The notes below the pieces were generated by a model. It was given only the letters and a program-made list of their open reading frames with translations. It was not told the origin of the DNA and did not search any database. A program made the position numbers and the translations under genes. Positions 38,105-47,392 of a DNA stretch of 64,000 nucleotides are shown here, in pieces. Source of the DNA: Alteromonas ponticola (lineage in GTDB: Bacteria > Pseudomonadota > Gammaproteobacteria > Enterobacterales > Alteromonadaceae); the NCBI RefSeq assembly GCF_012911815.1, contig NZ_JAATNW010000006.1, forward strand, positions 248,001-312,000, given 5' to 3'. Positions within the stretch are counted from its first letter, which is position 1. Every line of letters begins with the position of its first letter.

Positions 38105-38650
38105 TTAAGGTGTTTGTTTCTGACCCAACATACGTCTGAGTGTTGCGTCTTTATCGAAAAAGTGATGCTTTAAAGCGGCCAACGCATGCAGGCTGACCAA
38201 ACCAATTAACGCCCATGCCACATAAAAATGGATACTCCCGGCGATATCTTCTTGATCATCAATAAGTTCCCCAAGTGAAGGAACGGTGAACCAGTTAAAG
38301 ACATCAATTGCTCTGCCATCGGCGGTAGAGATGAGGTATCCACTTAAAAATAGCGTAAACAGCAGCAGGTAAATAAACAGATGAGCCAGGCTGGCCACAC
38401 GCTGTTCAAGTTTACTTCCGAACTTCTGTGGACGGCGGCCAACCAGTCGCCATACCACCCTGAAAAGGGTTAATGCAGCCAACAACAATCCAATGCTTTT
38501 GTGCCAGTGAGGCGCGGTTTTGTACCAATCGCTGTAGTAATTCAGGTCTACCATCCACAAACCTGCTGCGAACATGCTGAATACGGTCAGGGCAGTTAAC
38601 CAGTGAATTGTGATCAGTAACCATCCCCACCCTGAAGATGTGTGTTTCAA
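38105..38650 (-). CDS. Cytochrome b561-family membrane protein
   Basis: 181 residues with four membrane helices. Histidines placed for two haems are seen in TIHWLTAL, PHWHKSIGL and SLHALAALKHHFF. Members move electrons between quinol and periplasmic acceptors; CybB-like proteins act as superoxide:quinone oxidoreductases. Pairing with the yceI gene suggests a shared lipid/quinone-related role, which is inference. Confidence 0.9.
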   Translation of the reverse strand: MKHTSSGWGWLLITIHWLTALTVFSMFAAGLWMVDLNYYSDWYKTAPHWHKSIGLLLAALTLFRVVWRLVGRRPQKFGSKLEQRVASLAHLFIYLLLFTLFLSGYLISTADGRAIDVFNWFTVPSLGELIDDQEDIAGSIHFYVAWALIGLVSLHALAALKHHFFDKDATLRRMLGQKQTP

Positions 38651-39042
38651 TGAGTTCTCCCCGTGCCGTTTCCTGCTGTTATCTTACAATAGTAGAAAAT
38701 TGCTAGCATAAACAACTCATTAAATTGAGTTTATGGTTCTGAAAAATAGAATGTTAGACCGACAGGAATTTAATTCCCGCCGCTATTGAAAATTTTTCTT
38801 ATATATTCACGTTAAAGATGAACATAGTGAGGTGCTCAAGTTATCCACACATAGGGTAGCTCGCCATCGTAATTTGTTAACGAACTGTAAACGCAGCCCG
38901 CTGCAATCATGCAATAGAGGCTTAACAGTGGTATGAATTTTACACAAAAACGTTAACACTTTGTAAGATTACAACAATTTTGGAACGAATCTGGCTAAAG
39001 CTTTTCCTATGTATCAGTTGCAAGCATGAGAAGGTAGCTCTA
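38651..39042. other. Divergent intergenic region
   Basis: 392 bases upstream of the cytochrome operon and of the Xre/ParS-like gene. AT-rich with no gene recognised. A single perfect DnaA-box sequence, TTATCCACA, lies at 38841-38849; one occurrence is not above chance. Promoters for both directions are expected but not assignable with confidence. Confidence 0.4.
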
Positions 39043-39468
39043 ATGACAATCGCACATTACCAACCCGCAGTGATTATGAAAGCGTTTACCTGGGCATATG
39101 AGGAGCTGGGGTTAACACCCTATGAAGCTTCGGTTATGTTAGGCGTCAGTGAGCGTGGCCTGTTACAAACGGCACTGGTTGGGTTTGAAGTTGAATCGAA
39201 AGAAGCTGAAATTCAGCTCGCCTTTATTCGTCTTTATCATTTACTGTATGCGTTGTCAGATGGTGACAGTGAAAAAATGGTGATTTGGTTCACCCAGCCC
39301 AATTTACATTTAGCCGAGACGCCAAAATTAATGTGTCGTGATATGGCTGGGCTTGTTTGTGTTAATGAGTATCTGGAAGGTATACAAACTGAAACTACCT
39401 TGCCCAGTATAGACTTTACCCTCACCAAACAGGCTCCCCAAGCCGCCTTACAGGGTCTGCATAGGTAG
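39043..39468 (+). CDS. Orphan Xre/MbcA/ParS-type antitoxin-like protein
   Basis: 141 residues from ATG 39043 with GAAGG upstream. An N-terminal helical region (ELGLTPYEASVMLGVSERGL) looks like a helix-turn-helix; residues about 60-115 follow the toxin-binding domain of MbcA/ParS/Xre antitoxins (LYHLLYALSDGD, WFTQPNLHL, then GLVCVNEYLEGI). Antitoxins of this type normally sit beside a RES-domain toxin; neither neighbour is one. It may be a stand-alone regulator or an antitoxin left without its toxin. Assignment rests on motif order and is moderate. Confidence 0.65.
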   Translation: MTIAHYQPAVIMKAFTWAYEELGLTPYEASVMLGVSERGLLQTALVGFEVESKEAEIQLAFIRLYHLLYALSDGDSEKMVIWFTQPNLHLAETPKLMCRDMAGLVCVNEYLEGIQTETTLPSIDFTLTKQAPQAALQGLHR

Positions 39469-39981
39469 CTATGCAGGCCGTGCATCGGGATAAAACCCGG
39501 GGTGATAGCTAACCTGGGCTTTTGGGTAATAATGGGAAAATGAGCGTGACAGAAAGTATTCTTTGGGTACCCCCGGTAATGTTAATCCCTCAATAGCTTT
39601 GAAGCCAAATTGAGAATAAAAGCCCGGCTCGCCTAGCAGTACGCATCCTTTGGCATTATCTTTTAACCAATTTAATACACTCAGCATCAATTTACTGCCA
39701 ACGCCTTTTGACTGTGCGTGGGGAGAAACAGCAAGCGGACCGATACCGTACCACCCCGATTGATTGTTTGACAAGGTGACCGGTGAAACCGCAATGAAGC
39801 CTATAATTTTACCTTGCTCCTCGGCCACCCGCGAAATGGTCAACGCGCGTTCTGCGCGTAATGCATCAACAATTAAATGTTCAGTATGGCTTGACTGCGA
39901 AAGCGGCTTAAAGGCCATTTTAATCACTTCGCGAATAGCAGAAATGTCTTCTGGGTGTTCAGGGCGGATAGTGAGGATCAT
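39469..39981 (-). CDS. GNAT-family N-acetyltransferase (YhbS-like)
   Basis: 170 residues. The acetyl-CoA site is in LAVSPHAQSKGVGSKLM, and GEPGFYSQFGFKAI is typical of the YhbS group. The acceptor is unknown. The gene is convergent with the Xre/ParS-like gene; their stops abut. GNAT proteins are toxins in some TA systems, but those pair with DUF1778 or HTH antitoxins on the same strand, so a toxin role is not indicated. Confidence 0.88.
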   Translation of the reverse strand: MILTIRPEHPEDISAIREVIKMAFKPLSQSSHTEHLIVDALRAERALTISRVAEEQGKIIGFIAVSPVTLSNNQSGWYGIGPLAVSPHAQSKGVGSKLMLSVLNWLKDNAKGCVLLGEPGFYSQFGFKAIEGLTLPGVPKEYFLSRSFSHYYPKAQVSYHPGFYPDARPA

Positions 39982-40076
39982 TGCTGCACAGTTGATTGAA
40001 ATATAGTGATTTTATACAGATAGCACAGTCAATTAGATATCGTCCACTTTACAATTATTAAATTTATATCACACAC

Positions 40077-40102
40077 AAAAAAGCCCGCGCAATCAGGCGG
40101 GC
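40077..40102 (-). terminator. Terminator of the PAS/coiled-coil gene
   Basis: On the minus strand a GCCCGC/GCGGGC stem with an 8-base loop is followed by six T (the A-run at 40077-40082). It lies 18 bases past the stop of the gene ending at 40120. Confidence 0.88.
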
Positions 40103-40119
40103 CAGCTATATCAGTAAGC

Positions 40120-43100
40120 TCAGTCATTCAGATGGCCGTAGATCACTCTCATTGTTTTACTCAGGTTCTGTTGCGCGATGGGCCAGAAAATTGAAATATT
40201 ATCCAGGTTCCCATGCTCACAATCCGCTTCCAATCGGTTTGCCATGTCATTGAGTGGGGCGGAATTGACCGGGCGAATGATAGAAATCAGTTTACGGATG
40301 TTAGCCAGCATCTGACTTCTGTCATCGTTTAACACCGCGTTGTTGGTGTCTTCAACCGCACATTCCAGCTGTGTTAATAATGATTTGAGAGAAACCGCTA
40401 AAGAGTCGACCTGCTGGTTAGCCTGTAAGTAAGGTAGTAGGTCGAACCAGACCGATGAGTCTAGTGGCATGTCGAATTTAGCGTAACCGGGAAGTTCTTT
40501 GGTTTTAGCAGCGGGACGTTCCTTTTGCTTTTCATGTAACTCTATTTTTTGCGCTTCGACCAAAGCGGACGCTTGCTGTTGCAGTTGAGATTCTTGCTGC
40601 TGCAATTTTTGCTGCGCGCCACTCAGTGCCTGCTCTTTCTGGGCCAGCTGAGCTTTGCTGTCGTGCAGACTTTGTTCAAGCGCTGCCAACTGCTGCTGTA
40701 AGTCTGACTGGTCCGTGTCGGCACTGGTCATCGATTGTTTTGCTGCGGCACATTCCTGTTCTGCGGATTTAAGTTTTTGTTCCAGCTGCGCTTGTTCAAG
40801 TTTAAGTGCGGCTATGCTCTCTTCTCGCTGTTGTAAGGTATCGTGCTGTGACTCGATTTGTTGTTGCAGCTTTTCTTCATTCGCTTGTTTATCAGAAAGT
40901 TGGCGCTGTAGCGAGTCGGCGTCGGCTTTAACTTTGCTGAGCTCCTGAGTGAGCTTTTGCTCTTCACTATGTGTCTGCGACACTTTGCTTTCAGCGGAAA
41001 CCAGATTTGATTGGCTGGTCTGCAATTTCTCCTTCATTTGCGCATTTTCCTGTTTCGCTGACTCCAGGGCTGCAAGCAATTGCGCTTTTTGTGTTTCGAT
41101 TTCTTCGCGGTGTTTGCGCCACTGCTCGTCACTTCCTTCCATCATTGCCTTTTGCTTCGCTGCACGTTGTGCGACATCGGAAAGTTCTGCTTCCAACTGA
41201 GCGAGACGACTTTGTTGTTCCTCTTTCGCACGTTTTTCAGCAGCAACTTGCTGTTGATGGTTCTCAAGTAATCGTTGCGCCTCACTTAATTCAGCGTGTT
41301 TGGCTTCCAACGACTTTGCCAGGTCTTGCTGGGTGGTTTCCCACTCTTGAGCATTCAACATGATATTTCGTTGCTGGGCATTCGCCGCTTCCTGCATTTG
41401 TTCAAATTCAGCGCGTAAGGTATCTAACGCCTGCTGGTGGCGTGCTTTTTCTGCTTTTTCAGCTTCACTTTCTGCAATCGTATGATGCAGTGCCGCTTCG
41501 CTCTCTTTCAGCTGCGACTCTTTGGCTTTAAGTGTTTCCTGCAGTATTTGTTGCTGGCTTTGCCATTCTCGTTGCGCTTCTGCATTGGCAGTTTGTTGCT
41601 CCTGTGCTGTTGTCTGCAGCTTGTTGAGTTCTTCTGCTAATTTGTCCAACGCGCTTTGTTTTTGCTCTTTCTCAGCATGCACGACGGCAGATTGTTGTTT
41701 CAAATCAGCGAACTCTTGCTTCGATGTGGCCAACTGCGCCTCTTTGGCTTTTAACTCATTTTCAAGTTGCAGTTTGTGCGACTCCATCTCACCTTTACTT
41801 TGGTTCGACATTTCTTCAAGCGCCTGCATTTCATGCTGCAGATGATCGATGTGGCGGGCTTTACTTGCCAATTCTGCCTGCGCATGCGCACAACTCTCCT
41901 CGAGTGCCCGCCGTTCGTTTTCAGCGATCTCACTTGCCTTGCGCTGGTTGGCTAACTGCTCCCTGAGGGTTTCTTGTACTTGCGCCGAACTGCTTAATTG
42001 CGAATTTAGCCCTTGTATCTGGTCGCTGATCTCATGCAGTTGTGAGTCTTTCTCGCCAAGTGACTGTTTAAGTGCGGCGATTTTTTGTTCTGACTGCGCC
42101 ATGACCCGGGTTTGTTCGTTCTGTGCCAGCTTTAACTTTTCTGATTCAGCGCGGCTTTGCTCTAACTGCTGCTGCGTCTGGCGATACTGTTTTTCACTAT
42201 ATTGCAGTGCATTGGCAATCTGATGGCGCTGAGTTTCCAGACGGCTCACTTTTTCACTGCTGCGCTCCAGCTGTGTTTCCAGCTCTGTGTTAGCCGCTTT
42301 CGCTTCATCCAGCCATTGCTGGTGCTGCTTATAATCACCCTGTAGTTTGGCAAAATCTGCGCGAATGTCCTGGTGAGCCTGTTCCAGCGCAGTCAGGGTA
42401 GACAATTTATCTGATAGCGTCCCTTGTACTTCGCTCAATTCTGATTGCGTTTGTGCCAGGTTTTCTTCGGTTTGGGTCAAGGTCAAATGTTGTTTCGCCA
42501 ACGCATCTTTGCTGGTGGAAAGTTCAGCATCTTTTTTTACCACTTCTTGCTGAGCCAGATCGCGTAACTGTTGCGCTTGGGCCCTCGCAGCATTCGCTTC
42601 TTTCAGTGCCCGCAAGTCAACCCACAAGCAGATGATGCTGCAAAGTTCCTTGCCCTTAAATACCGGGATGAGGGTAATTTCACAGGGCAGCGCTTTTTGC
42701 TGGAACTGGTGATGCCAGGTTAGTGTGACCACCTGACCATGGGCCTTGGCAGCAGTAAACTTATCGCGCAACAGCCTGGCGTTATCGTCAGATTTGTTCA
42801 ACTCGTTGCTGTATAGCGTGCTACCGATTAATGTACTTTCATCCTCTATTTCAAAAAAAGCACACGCAGCAGCATTCAGGTGGGTAAACGCATCTTGTTC
42901 GATTACCGCCATCGGTATGCTGGCGTAATTAAGCAGGCGTTCGAAACGGCTACTCAAGTAACGTTGTTCTTCGCGACCACTTAGCCAGGCGACAAAACGA
43001 CAGGGCACTTCACTTATTTTGCTGACACTCAATGTCATCTCAAGCGGTCGGCCGTCACTATCAAGCAAGGTTACCGCGGTTTCGGCACAGCGCTCGTGGC

Positions 43101-44613
43101 GCGCAAGACGAGCAAATACCTGTTCTGCCTGCGTAGAATCTTTAAATAATGCGCTAAAGCGGGTGCCACTGATTGCGGTTACCTCGCTCGCCAGCTGAGT
43201 CACCAGCGTCTGATTCACTTCGATAACTTTATACTGGTCATCAAAGATAACGATTCCTGCAGGTGAGCGGTCGACCAGACCGGTTAACCGTGTCTCTGCT
43301 ACTTTTTGTGCCGCTTTAGCGGCTATTTCGTCCGACTGATTAAGCACAATTGCAATCACCGAAGCTGGCGAGCCGGGATCGGTCACTTTTTGTAAGTGTA
43401 GTTTTAAAAACAAGTCGGCTTGCGGGTTGATTGATATCTTGACTGGCACTGAGCCCAGTTCACTTTGATGCGCTTTAACCCATTGGTCATTAACGGTTGG
43501 CAGGGTGGCAAAATGTTTGCCTCTAAACTTATTTAAATCTGAACCGATCAATTCACTGAATGCACGATTACCTTCCAGAAACAGACCCTTTTCGTCCACT
43601 CGGTAGATGGGAAAAGGTGCCATGCTGGTGGTTTGATGATGTAATTTAAGCGCACCCTGTAACTGTGCCTTCAGGCTTTTTTCAGCTTTTAAATCAACCA
43701 TGACTAACTGCACAAATGTCGCATTGTCAGTATCGGTCACGGGAATAATAGAACCTAGTATCCGGACCGGGCGTGATGCACTGTGCTCGTTTAAATCGGC
43801 AAAAAGTTCAAATTGCTGACACTCTCCCAGGCCCATCAATGCCGAATTTAATGCCTGCCAGCTTTGTTCGGTAAACCAACTGGGCAGATCGTCGACAGTA
43901 AATACGGCGCTGTGCTGGGCGTCAATCCAGGTTGCAACAGCAGCATTAATTTCTACCAAATCGCGGGCGTAATCAATGGTAATGATACCTTGTCCGCTGT
44001 TTCCCACTTCTCTGGTGAGGTGAGCAAGGTGATGTTGCTGATTATCAATTTTATCCTGAAGGCCGTGAATATCTTCCAGCATCACGACCGCGTGAGCACC
44101 CAATGAAGCGTCGACATTCGGGCATATTCTAATTTGGTAAGTACGATCACGGCGCGGCATTCTGCTTTGCAAACGCGTTTCTCTGGCACTGGCCAGGGCA
44201 TGTTTCAGTGCCTCCTCATCGCATTCGGGCAGTAATGCCAGCAAGTTGTCGTTATAGCTGTGCTGTTGTTTTAAACCAAGCAAATACAGTGCGGTTCTAT
44301 TGGCAGTTAACAGCGTACCGGACTTGTCGATAAACAACGCACCTGAGGGAAGCGTATCCAACTGCGCCTGCAGTTTGACATTCACACCCTGTACGCGCGC
44401 TGCCATCCGTTTGGCGAAAAAGTGTTTTACCCAGAACGTCAGGGTTAACAACGCAAACGCTCCGCTGGTTATCATACCAACGTAAAATGCGAACTGAGGA
44501 CGTTGTTGAATGGTATTGACAACATCACTGATGGCTGCGTTTGCAGAAAAGGTCAGCAAACAGCTGATGAAGATGATTAACTGCGCGACAAAGCGGCTGG
44601 CGCACCCTTTCAT
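40120..44613 (-). CDS. Giant membrane protein with PAS repeats, long coiled coil and degenerate Hpt-like end
   Basis: 1497 residues from ATG 44613, which has AAGGA seven bases upstream and starts a signal-like helix; a start 26 codons upstream is not supported. A membrane helix lies near 40-65. About five PAS-like domains follow (up to about 670; cores such as SGALFIDKSGTLL, GIITIDYARDLVE, AGIVIFDDQYKVIE). A coiled coil of some 700 residues (about 670-1370) rich in Gln, Glu, Ala and Lys comes next. The last 120 residues look like an Hpt helix bundle, but the phospho-His position reads ANIRKL. No kinase, GGDEF, EAL or methyl-acceptor domain is present. Role unknown; a scaffold or sensor is inferred. 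Confidence 0.8.
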   Translation of the reverse strand: MKGCASRFVAQLIIFISCLLTFSANAAISDVVNTIQQRPQFAFYVGMITSGAFALLTLTFWVKHFFAKRMAARVQGVNVKLQAQLDTLPSGALFIDKSGTLLTANRTALYLLGLKQQHSYNDNLLALLPECDEEALKHALASARETRLQSRMPRRDRTYQIRICPNVDASLGAHAVVMLEDIHGLQDKIDNQQHHLAHLTREVGNSGQGIITIDYARDLVEINAAVATWIDAQHSAVFTVDDLPSWFTEQSWQALNSALMGLGECQQFELFADLNEHSASRPVRILGSIIPVTDTDNATFVQLVMVDLKAEKSLKAQLQGALKLHHQTTSMAPFPIYRVDEKGLFLEGNRAFSELIGSDLNKFRGKHFATLPTVNDQWVKAHQSELGSVPVKISINPQADLFLKLHLQKVTDPGSPASVIAIVLNQSDEIAAKAAQKVAETRLTGLVDRSPAGIVIFDDQYKVIEVNQTLVTQLASEVTAISGTRFSALFKDSTQAEQVFARLARHERCAETAVTLLDSDGRPLEMTLSVSKISEVPCRFVAWLSGREEQRYLSSRFERLLNYASIPMAVIEQDAFTHLNAAACAFFEIEDESTLIGSTLYSNELNKSDDNARLLRDKFTAAKAHGQVVTLTWHHQFQQKALPCEITLIPVFKGKELCSIICLWVDLRALKEANAARAQAQQLRDLAQQEVVKKDAELSTSKDALAKQHLTLTQTEENLAQTQSELSEVQGTLSDKLSTLTALEQAHQDIRADFAKLQGDYKQHQQWLDEAKAANTELETQLERSSEKVSRLETQRHQIANALQYSEKQYRQTQQQLEQSRAESEKLKLAQNEQTRVMAQSEQKIAALKQSLGEKDSQLHEISDQIQGLNSQLSSSAQVQETLREQLANQRKASEIAENERRALEESCAHAQAELASKARHIDHLQHEMQALEEMSNQSKGEMESHKLQLENELKAKEAQLATSKQEFADLKQQSAVVHAEKEQKQSALDKLAEELNKLQTTAQEQQTANAEAQREWQSQQQILQETLKAKESQLKESEAALHHTIAESEAEKAEKARHQQALDTLRAEFEQMQEAANAQQRNIMLNAQEWETTQQDLAKSLEAKHAELSEAQRLLENHQQQVAAEKRAKEEQQSRLAQLEAELSDVAQRAAKQKAMMEGSDEQWRKHREEIETQKAQLLAALESAKQENAQMKEKLQTSQSNLVSAESKVSQTHSEEQKLTQELSKVKADADSLQRQLSDKQANEEKLQQQIESQHDTLQQREESIAALKLEQAQLEQKLKSAEQECAAAKQSMTSADTDQSDLQQQLAALEQSLHDSKAQLAQKEQALSGAQQKLQQQESQLQQQASALVEAQKIELHEKQKERPAAKTKELPGYAKFDMPLDSSVWFDLLPYLQANQQVDSLAVSLKSLLTQLECAVEDTNNAVLNDDRSQMLANIRKLISIIRPVNSAPLNDMANRLEADCEHGNLDNISIFWPIAQQNLSKTMRVIYGHLND

Positions 44614-44820
44614 ATTAATTCCTTCAATACGATGACAAAACGACAATGTCTCTACTATACGAAAAAACTGCTGGAATTTTAGTCTGCTCATTATGAGTAG
44701 GTATGAAAAGCAATATCAAACACGCGGTTTTAACGGCCTGGAACAGGTGATTGTGAACTGCGAGTGCGGCTTGACAGTACAAAATGTGAGAACACGTTGT
44801 TTAAACAGAAGGAAGAATTA

Positions 44821-45354
44821 GTGAAAAGACACCATTTCTTGCTGGCGGCCGTGCTGACAACAACGACGCTGTTAGGCTGCGCTGGCAATACAAAAGATTA
44901 CCGGGAAGCTACGCGCGGTGGGTTTGGCTACACTGAAACAAAGTTAAGTGATACCCAGTATCGCGTACATTTCAAAGCACGTGGAACCGATCGGGCCAAG
45001 GCAATGGACTACGCAATGTTGAGAGCGGCCGAAGTAACAATTTTGAACGACTTCGACTGGTTTGTGGTCACTGACAGAGAAACGCTGGTGGATAAAGAGC
45101 GCGTAGAGACAGGTCCACAATTTGGCTTTCAGCAACGCTATTCGCGCGTCACTGAGTGTGGTGCATTAGGATGCCGTACGACCTTGTACCCATCGTCCCA
45201 ATTCAACACTGGAATTTTTGTTGGCGGATCTGACCGAAGCGAAATTGAAAGTGTATTAAGTATTGAAGTAGGGCGTGGTGAACAACCACAACGAGAGAAT
45301 ACTTATGATGCACGACAGGTCAGAAACAACTTGATGCCAAAAAAAGTGGAATAA
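44821..45354 (+). CDS. CC0125/CC1285-like lipoprotein
   Basis: 177 residues from GTG 44821, preceded by AAGGAAG; an in-frame start 19 codons upstream lacks a ribosome site. Lipobox LLGCAG marks a lipoprotein. RGGFGYTETKLSDTQYRVHFKARGTDRAKAMDY resembles the conserved core of CC0125/CC1285-family lipoproteins, whose function is unknown. Two cysteines in ECGALGCRT may form a disulfide. It is divergent from the PAS/coiled-coil gene. Confidence 0.78.
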   Translation: MKRHHFLLAAVLTTTTLLGCAGNTKDYREATRGGFGYTETKLSDTQYRVHFKARGTDRAKAMDYAMLRAAEVTILNDFDWFVVTDRETLVDKERVETGPQFGFQQRYSRVTECGALGCRTTLYPSSQFNTGIFVGGSDRSEIESVLSIEVGRGEQPQRENTYDARQVRNNLMPKKVE

Positions 45355-45396
45355 AAAAAACCGTGAAGAGTATGCTCCCCAGCCACTCTTCACGGT
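45352..45396 (+). terminator. Strong hairpin after the lipoprotein gene
   Basis: A perfect 12-bp stem from 45360-45371 (ACCGTGAAGAGT) to 45385-45396, 13-base loop. It begins six bases after the stop codon. The adjacent eight-base A-run makes it a full terminator on the minus strand; on the plus strand no T-run follows. Confidence 0.7.
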
Positions 45397-45787
45397 CGGA
45401 TAGGTCCAATGGACGTTCCAAAGGTATTATCATGAAGTTAAAACAGCAAAATCAATCGTTGTTTCTGCTGTAATGCGATGGACTTTACCAAACTATATTC
45501 GGGTTAAAAGCATGAAAAATCATACGGTTAAATCAGGGTTTATACTTTTTCGCAATGGGTGAACACGGTGTACGGCATAAATGTAAATGAGACTACGTGA
45601 TGAAGTGGATGATTGAATACATGAGCGGTGTAAAACAAGTGCTTAGCTGCGGTCAATCCGACATAGGTTGACGCATGGCCGACGCATTTGGCATCATGTG
45701 ATTGAAAATAAAGATTTTCAGTAAAATAAGTAAACAAATAAAAGAAGAAATACTTAGTAAATAAATAAAACAGACAAAGAACCTGCA
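45397..45787. other. AT-rich intergenic region without a supported gene
   Basis: 391 bases. An 82-codon minus-strand ORF runs through it, but its composition is low-complexity and it lacks a ribosome site, so I do not call it. Promoter for the lipoprotein gene at 45788 is expected here; no clear -35/-10 pair was found. Confidence 0.4.
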
Positions 45788-46273
45788 ATGAAAGTAAGCT
45801 TTACCTTATTGTTGACTGTATCGGTTTTTTTAGCAGGATGCTCGCCGCAGCCAAGCTACGACTTTATGGTCGACAACTTCAACGATAATAAGCCAACTTT
45901 TTCGATGATCGCTACCATTGCGTGCGAAATAGGAGAAAAATCCGACTTACCTTCTTATGCGATAAGTGGGAACACCGAAGAAGAACAAACGCTATTAGAG
46001 CTGGCTGATCGCGTTAATGTTAAAGTGATTAGTTATCAAAGAATCAATAATCGCTGTCAATTGTCTATGCCAGTATGGAATGGGGAGCAAGATGATCGGC
46101 AACAACAGTTTGCTTACCGTTACAATATTCGCAAACCCATGCCGTATAACGCTGCTATTCATCGCTTTGAGCAGATTGATGAAAGCGTGATTAACGACAA
46201 GTTCCCATCTAAGGCAGTGCTGTTTGATATGAAATTATCTAAGCGCTGGTTTTTCTCTCTAATTTATAGATAG
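45788..46273 (+). CDS. Hypothetical lipoprotein, probably 5' part of a frameshifted gene
   Basis: 161 residues with lipobox FLAGCS. The mature part has two isolated cysteines and a YNAAIHRFEQ ... KRWFFSLIYR end. No family recognised. At its stop (46271-46273) the +1 frame opens and runs without an ATG to 46502, ending in an ATGA overlap with the next gene. That pattern suggests one original protein of about 240 residues now split by a frameshift, or a sequencing error. Confidence 0.6.
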   Translation: MKVSFTLLLTVSVFLAGCSPQPSYDFMVDNFNDNKPTFSMIATIACEIGEKSDLPSYAISGNTEEEQTLLELADRVNVKVISYQRINNRCQLSMPVWNGEQDDRQQQFAYRYNIRKPMPYNAAIHRFEQIDESVINDKFPSKAVLFDMKLSKRWFFSLIYR

Positions 46274-46502
46274 TTATCAGTTGAACTTTGGTCATCTTGA
46301 CCACCTCATTACAAAGTTGAGGATTGCGAGCAATGCCAACTATCGCCAGCAGGGCTGTCGCGCTTCATTCCACCCAGCCCAGCTGTGGGAAAATAGCCAG
46401 CCTCTATTTCTGCAGTGGGATAATTTTTTTGTTTGCGTTACGGATAGGGCAACGGGTAAAGTGGCGAACATGAAAGTACAAGATGTAGGTAGCTGTTTAT
46501 GA
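46263..46502 (+). pseudogene. Probable 3' part of the frameshifted lipoprotein gene
   Basis: The frame opens right after a stop at 46260-46262 and contains no good start (a TTG at 46281 without ribosome site). It encodes protein-like sequence ending FLQWDNFFVCVTD, ATGKVAN and GSCL. Its stop TGA overlaps the ATG of the next gene (ATGA), the mark of translational coupling with a genuine coding end. It is best read as the detached C-terminus of the lipoprotein at 45788. Confidence 0.5.
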
Positions 46503-47392
46503 AGACGCTAGCTTTTGTCATTTTTCTTATGAGCTGCAGCACATTTTCACTGGCTGCGACGGAAGACGCTAAAACCCGCGTTTATTATGGTATGGAAAGC
46601 TTTCTTAGGGATGTCGCAAACCCCGCCGACCAAAATGCGTTACCCAAAACGTATCGTCTGTTACTGCCTAAAATTGAGCTTCCCATCGAATTTGTTTATG
46701 CCCCCTTCAAACGCATACTCCGGCATTTAGTGGATGACGAACCCGCATGTCATTATTACGCGCTGGAAAATGGTGAGCGTAAAAATCAGTTTCTGTTTTC
46801 ATTACCCATGACATTTCTTCCCTCTCCGCGCGTTTATACGCGGGTGCCTGTTGACCAAAGAATGTTAAATGAGCGCGGCGAAATTAAGTCACTGACCAAT
46901 ACCGTGCAAGCACAGCCGGGGGGGGTAATTTTGCTCACCGAAAGTATTTCCTACGGCGATGAGCTGGACGCTTTTATTGAGCAGATACCAGCTCGAAACA
47001 TTGTTTGGCGAGCAAGCGGCGACAGACACAACAAGGTATCCGAAATGTTCTTCAAAGACCGCACACAAATGGCCCTGGTTTACCCGCAGGAGGCGCAACA
47101 ATATCTGGCAAGTCAGCAGGAGGATGAAAAACCGTTTTTCTCATATGGTATTGAAGGGGTGCCCGCTATTATGGGTGGCAAACTAATGTGCAACAAATTT
47201 ACTCAAAATGATGCTTTTCTGAAGGCATTTAACCAGGGAATATTAGCGCTGTACGAGGATAAGGATTATATTGCGACCCAACAGCGACATACCCCGGATG
47301 AACTGCGTCAATCATTACACGAAGCAATAATGCATGCGAAAACCTCGTTTGAGCAAAACCAAACGTTGTCCTCCGCTGCAGTAGGTGACTGA
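46499..47392 (+). CDS. Periplasmic solute-binding-like protein
   Basis: 297 residues with a signal peptide (about 1-20, ending SLAA). The layout resembles family-3 solute-binding proteins, with a domain crossing near FSLPMTFLPSPRVYTRVP, but no amino-acid-binding motif is clear and no ABC genes adjoin. A lone solute-binding-like protein may act as a sensor partner or may be degenerate. The ATGA overlap links it to the split lipoprotein gene upstream. Confidence 0.6.
   Translation: MKTLAFVIFLMSCSTFSLAATEDAKTRVYYGMESFLRDVANPADQNALPKTYRLLLPKIELPIEFVYAPFKRILRHLVDDEPACHYYALENGERKNQFLFSLPMTFLPSPRVYTRVPVDQRMLNERGEIKSLTNTVQAQPGGVILLTESISYGDELDAFIEQIPARNIVWRASGDRHNKVSEMFFKDRTQMALVYPQEAQQYLASQQEDEKPFFSYGIEGVPAIMGGKLMCNKFTQNDAFLKAFNQGILALYEDKDYIATQQRHTPDELRQSLHEAIMHAKTSFEQNQTLSSAAVGD

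Noticed and set aside
38841-38849. Perfect DnaA box TTATCCACA
   Set aside because: Only one copy, and a 9-mer is expected about every 130 kb counting both strands; no replication genes or further boxes nearby.
39469-39981. GNAT as the toxin partner of the Xre/ParS-like protein
   Set aside because: The genes are convergent, and this YhbS-like enzyme differs from toxin-type acetyltransferases, which pair with same-strand antitoxins of another class.
40655-42223. Several plus-strand ORFs rich in Cys and Ser opposite the coiled-coil gene
   Set aside because: They are antisense images of Gln/Glu/Ala-rich codons, not genes.
45540-45788. Minus-strand 82-codon ORF containing ENLYFQS, the TEV protease site
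   Set aside because: Low-complexity Phe/Tyr-rich sequence without ribosome site; the site is a coincidence, not an engineered tag.
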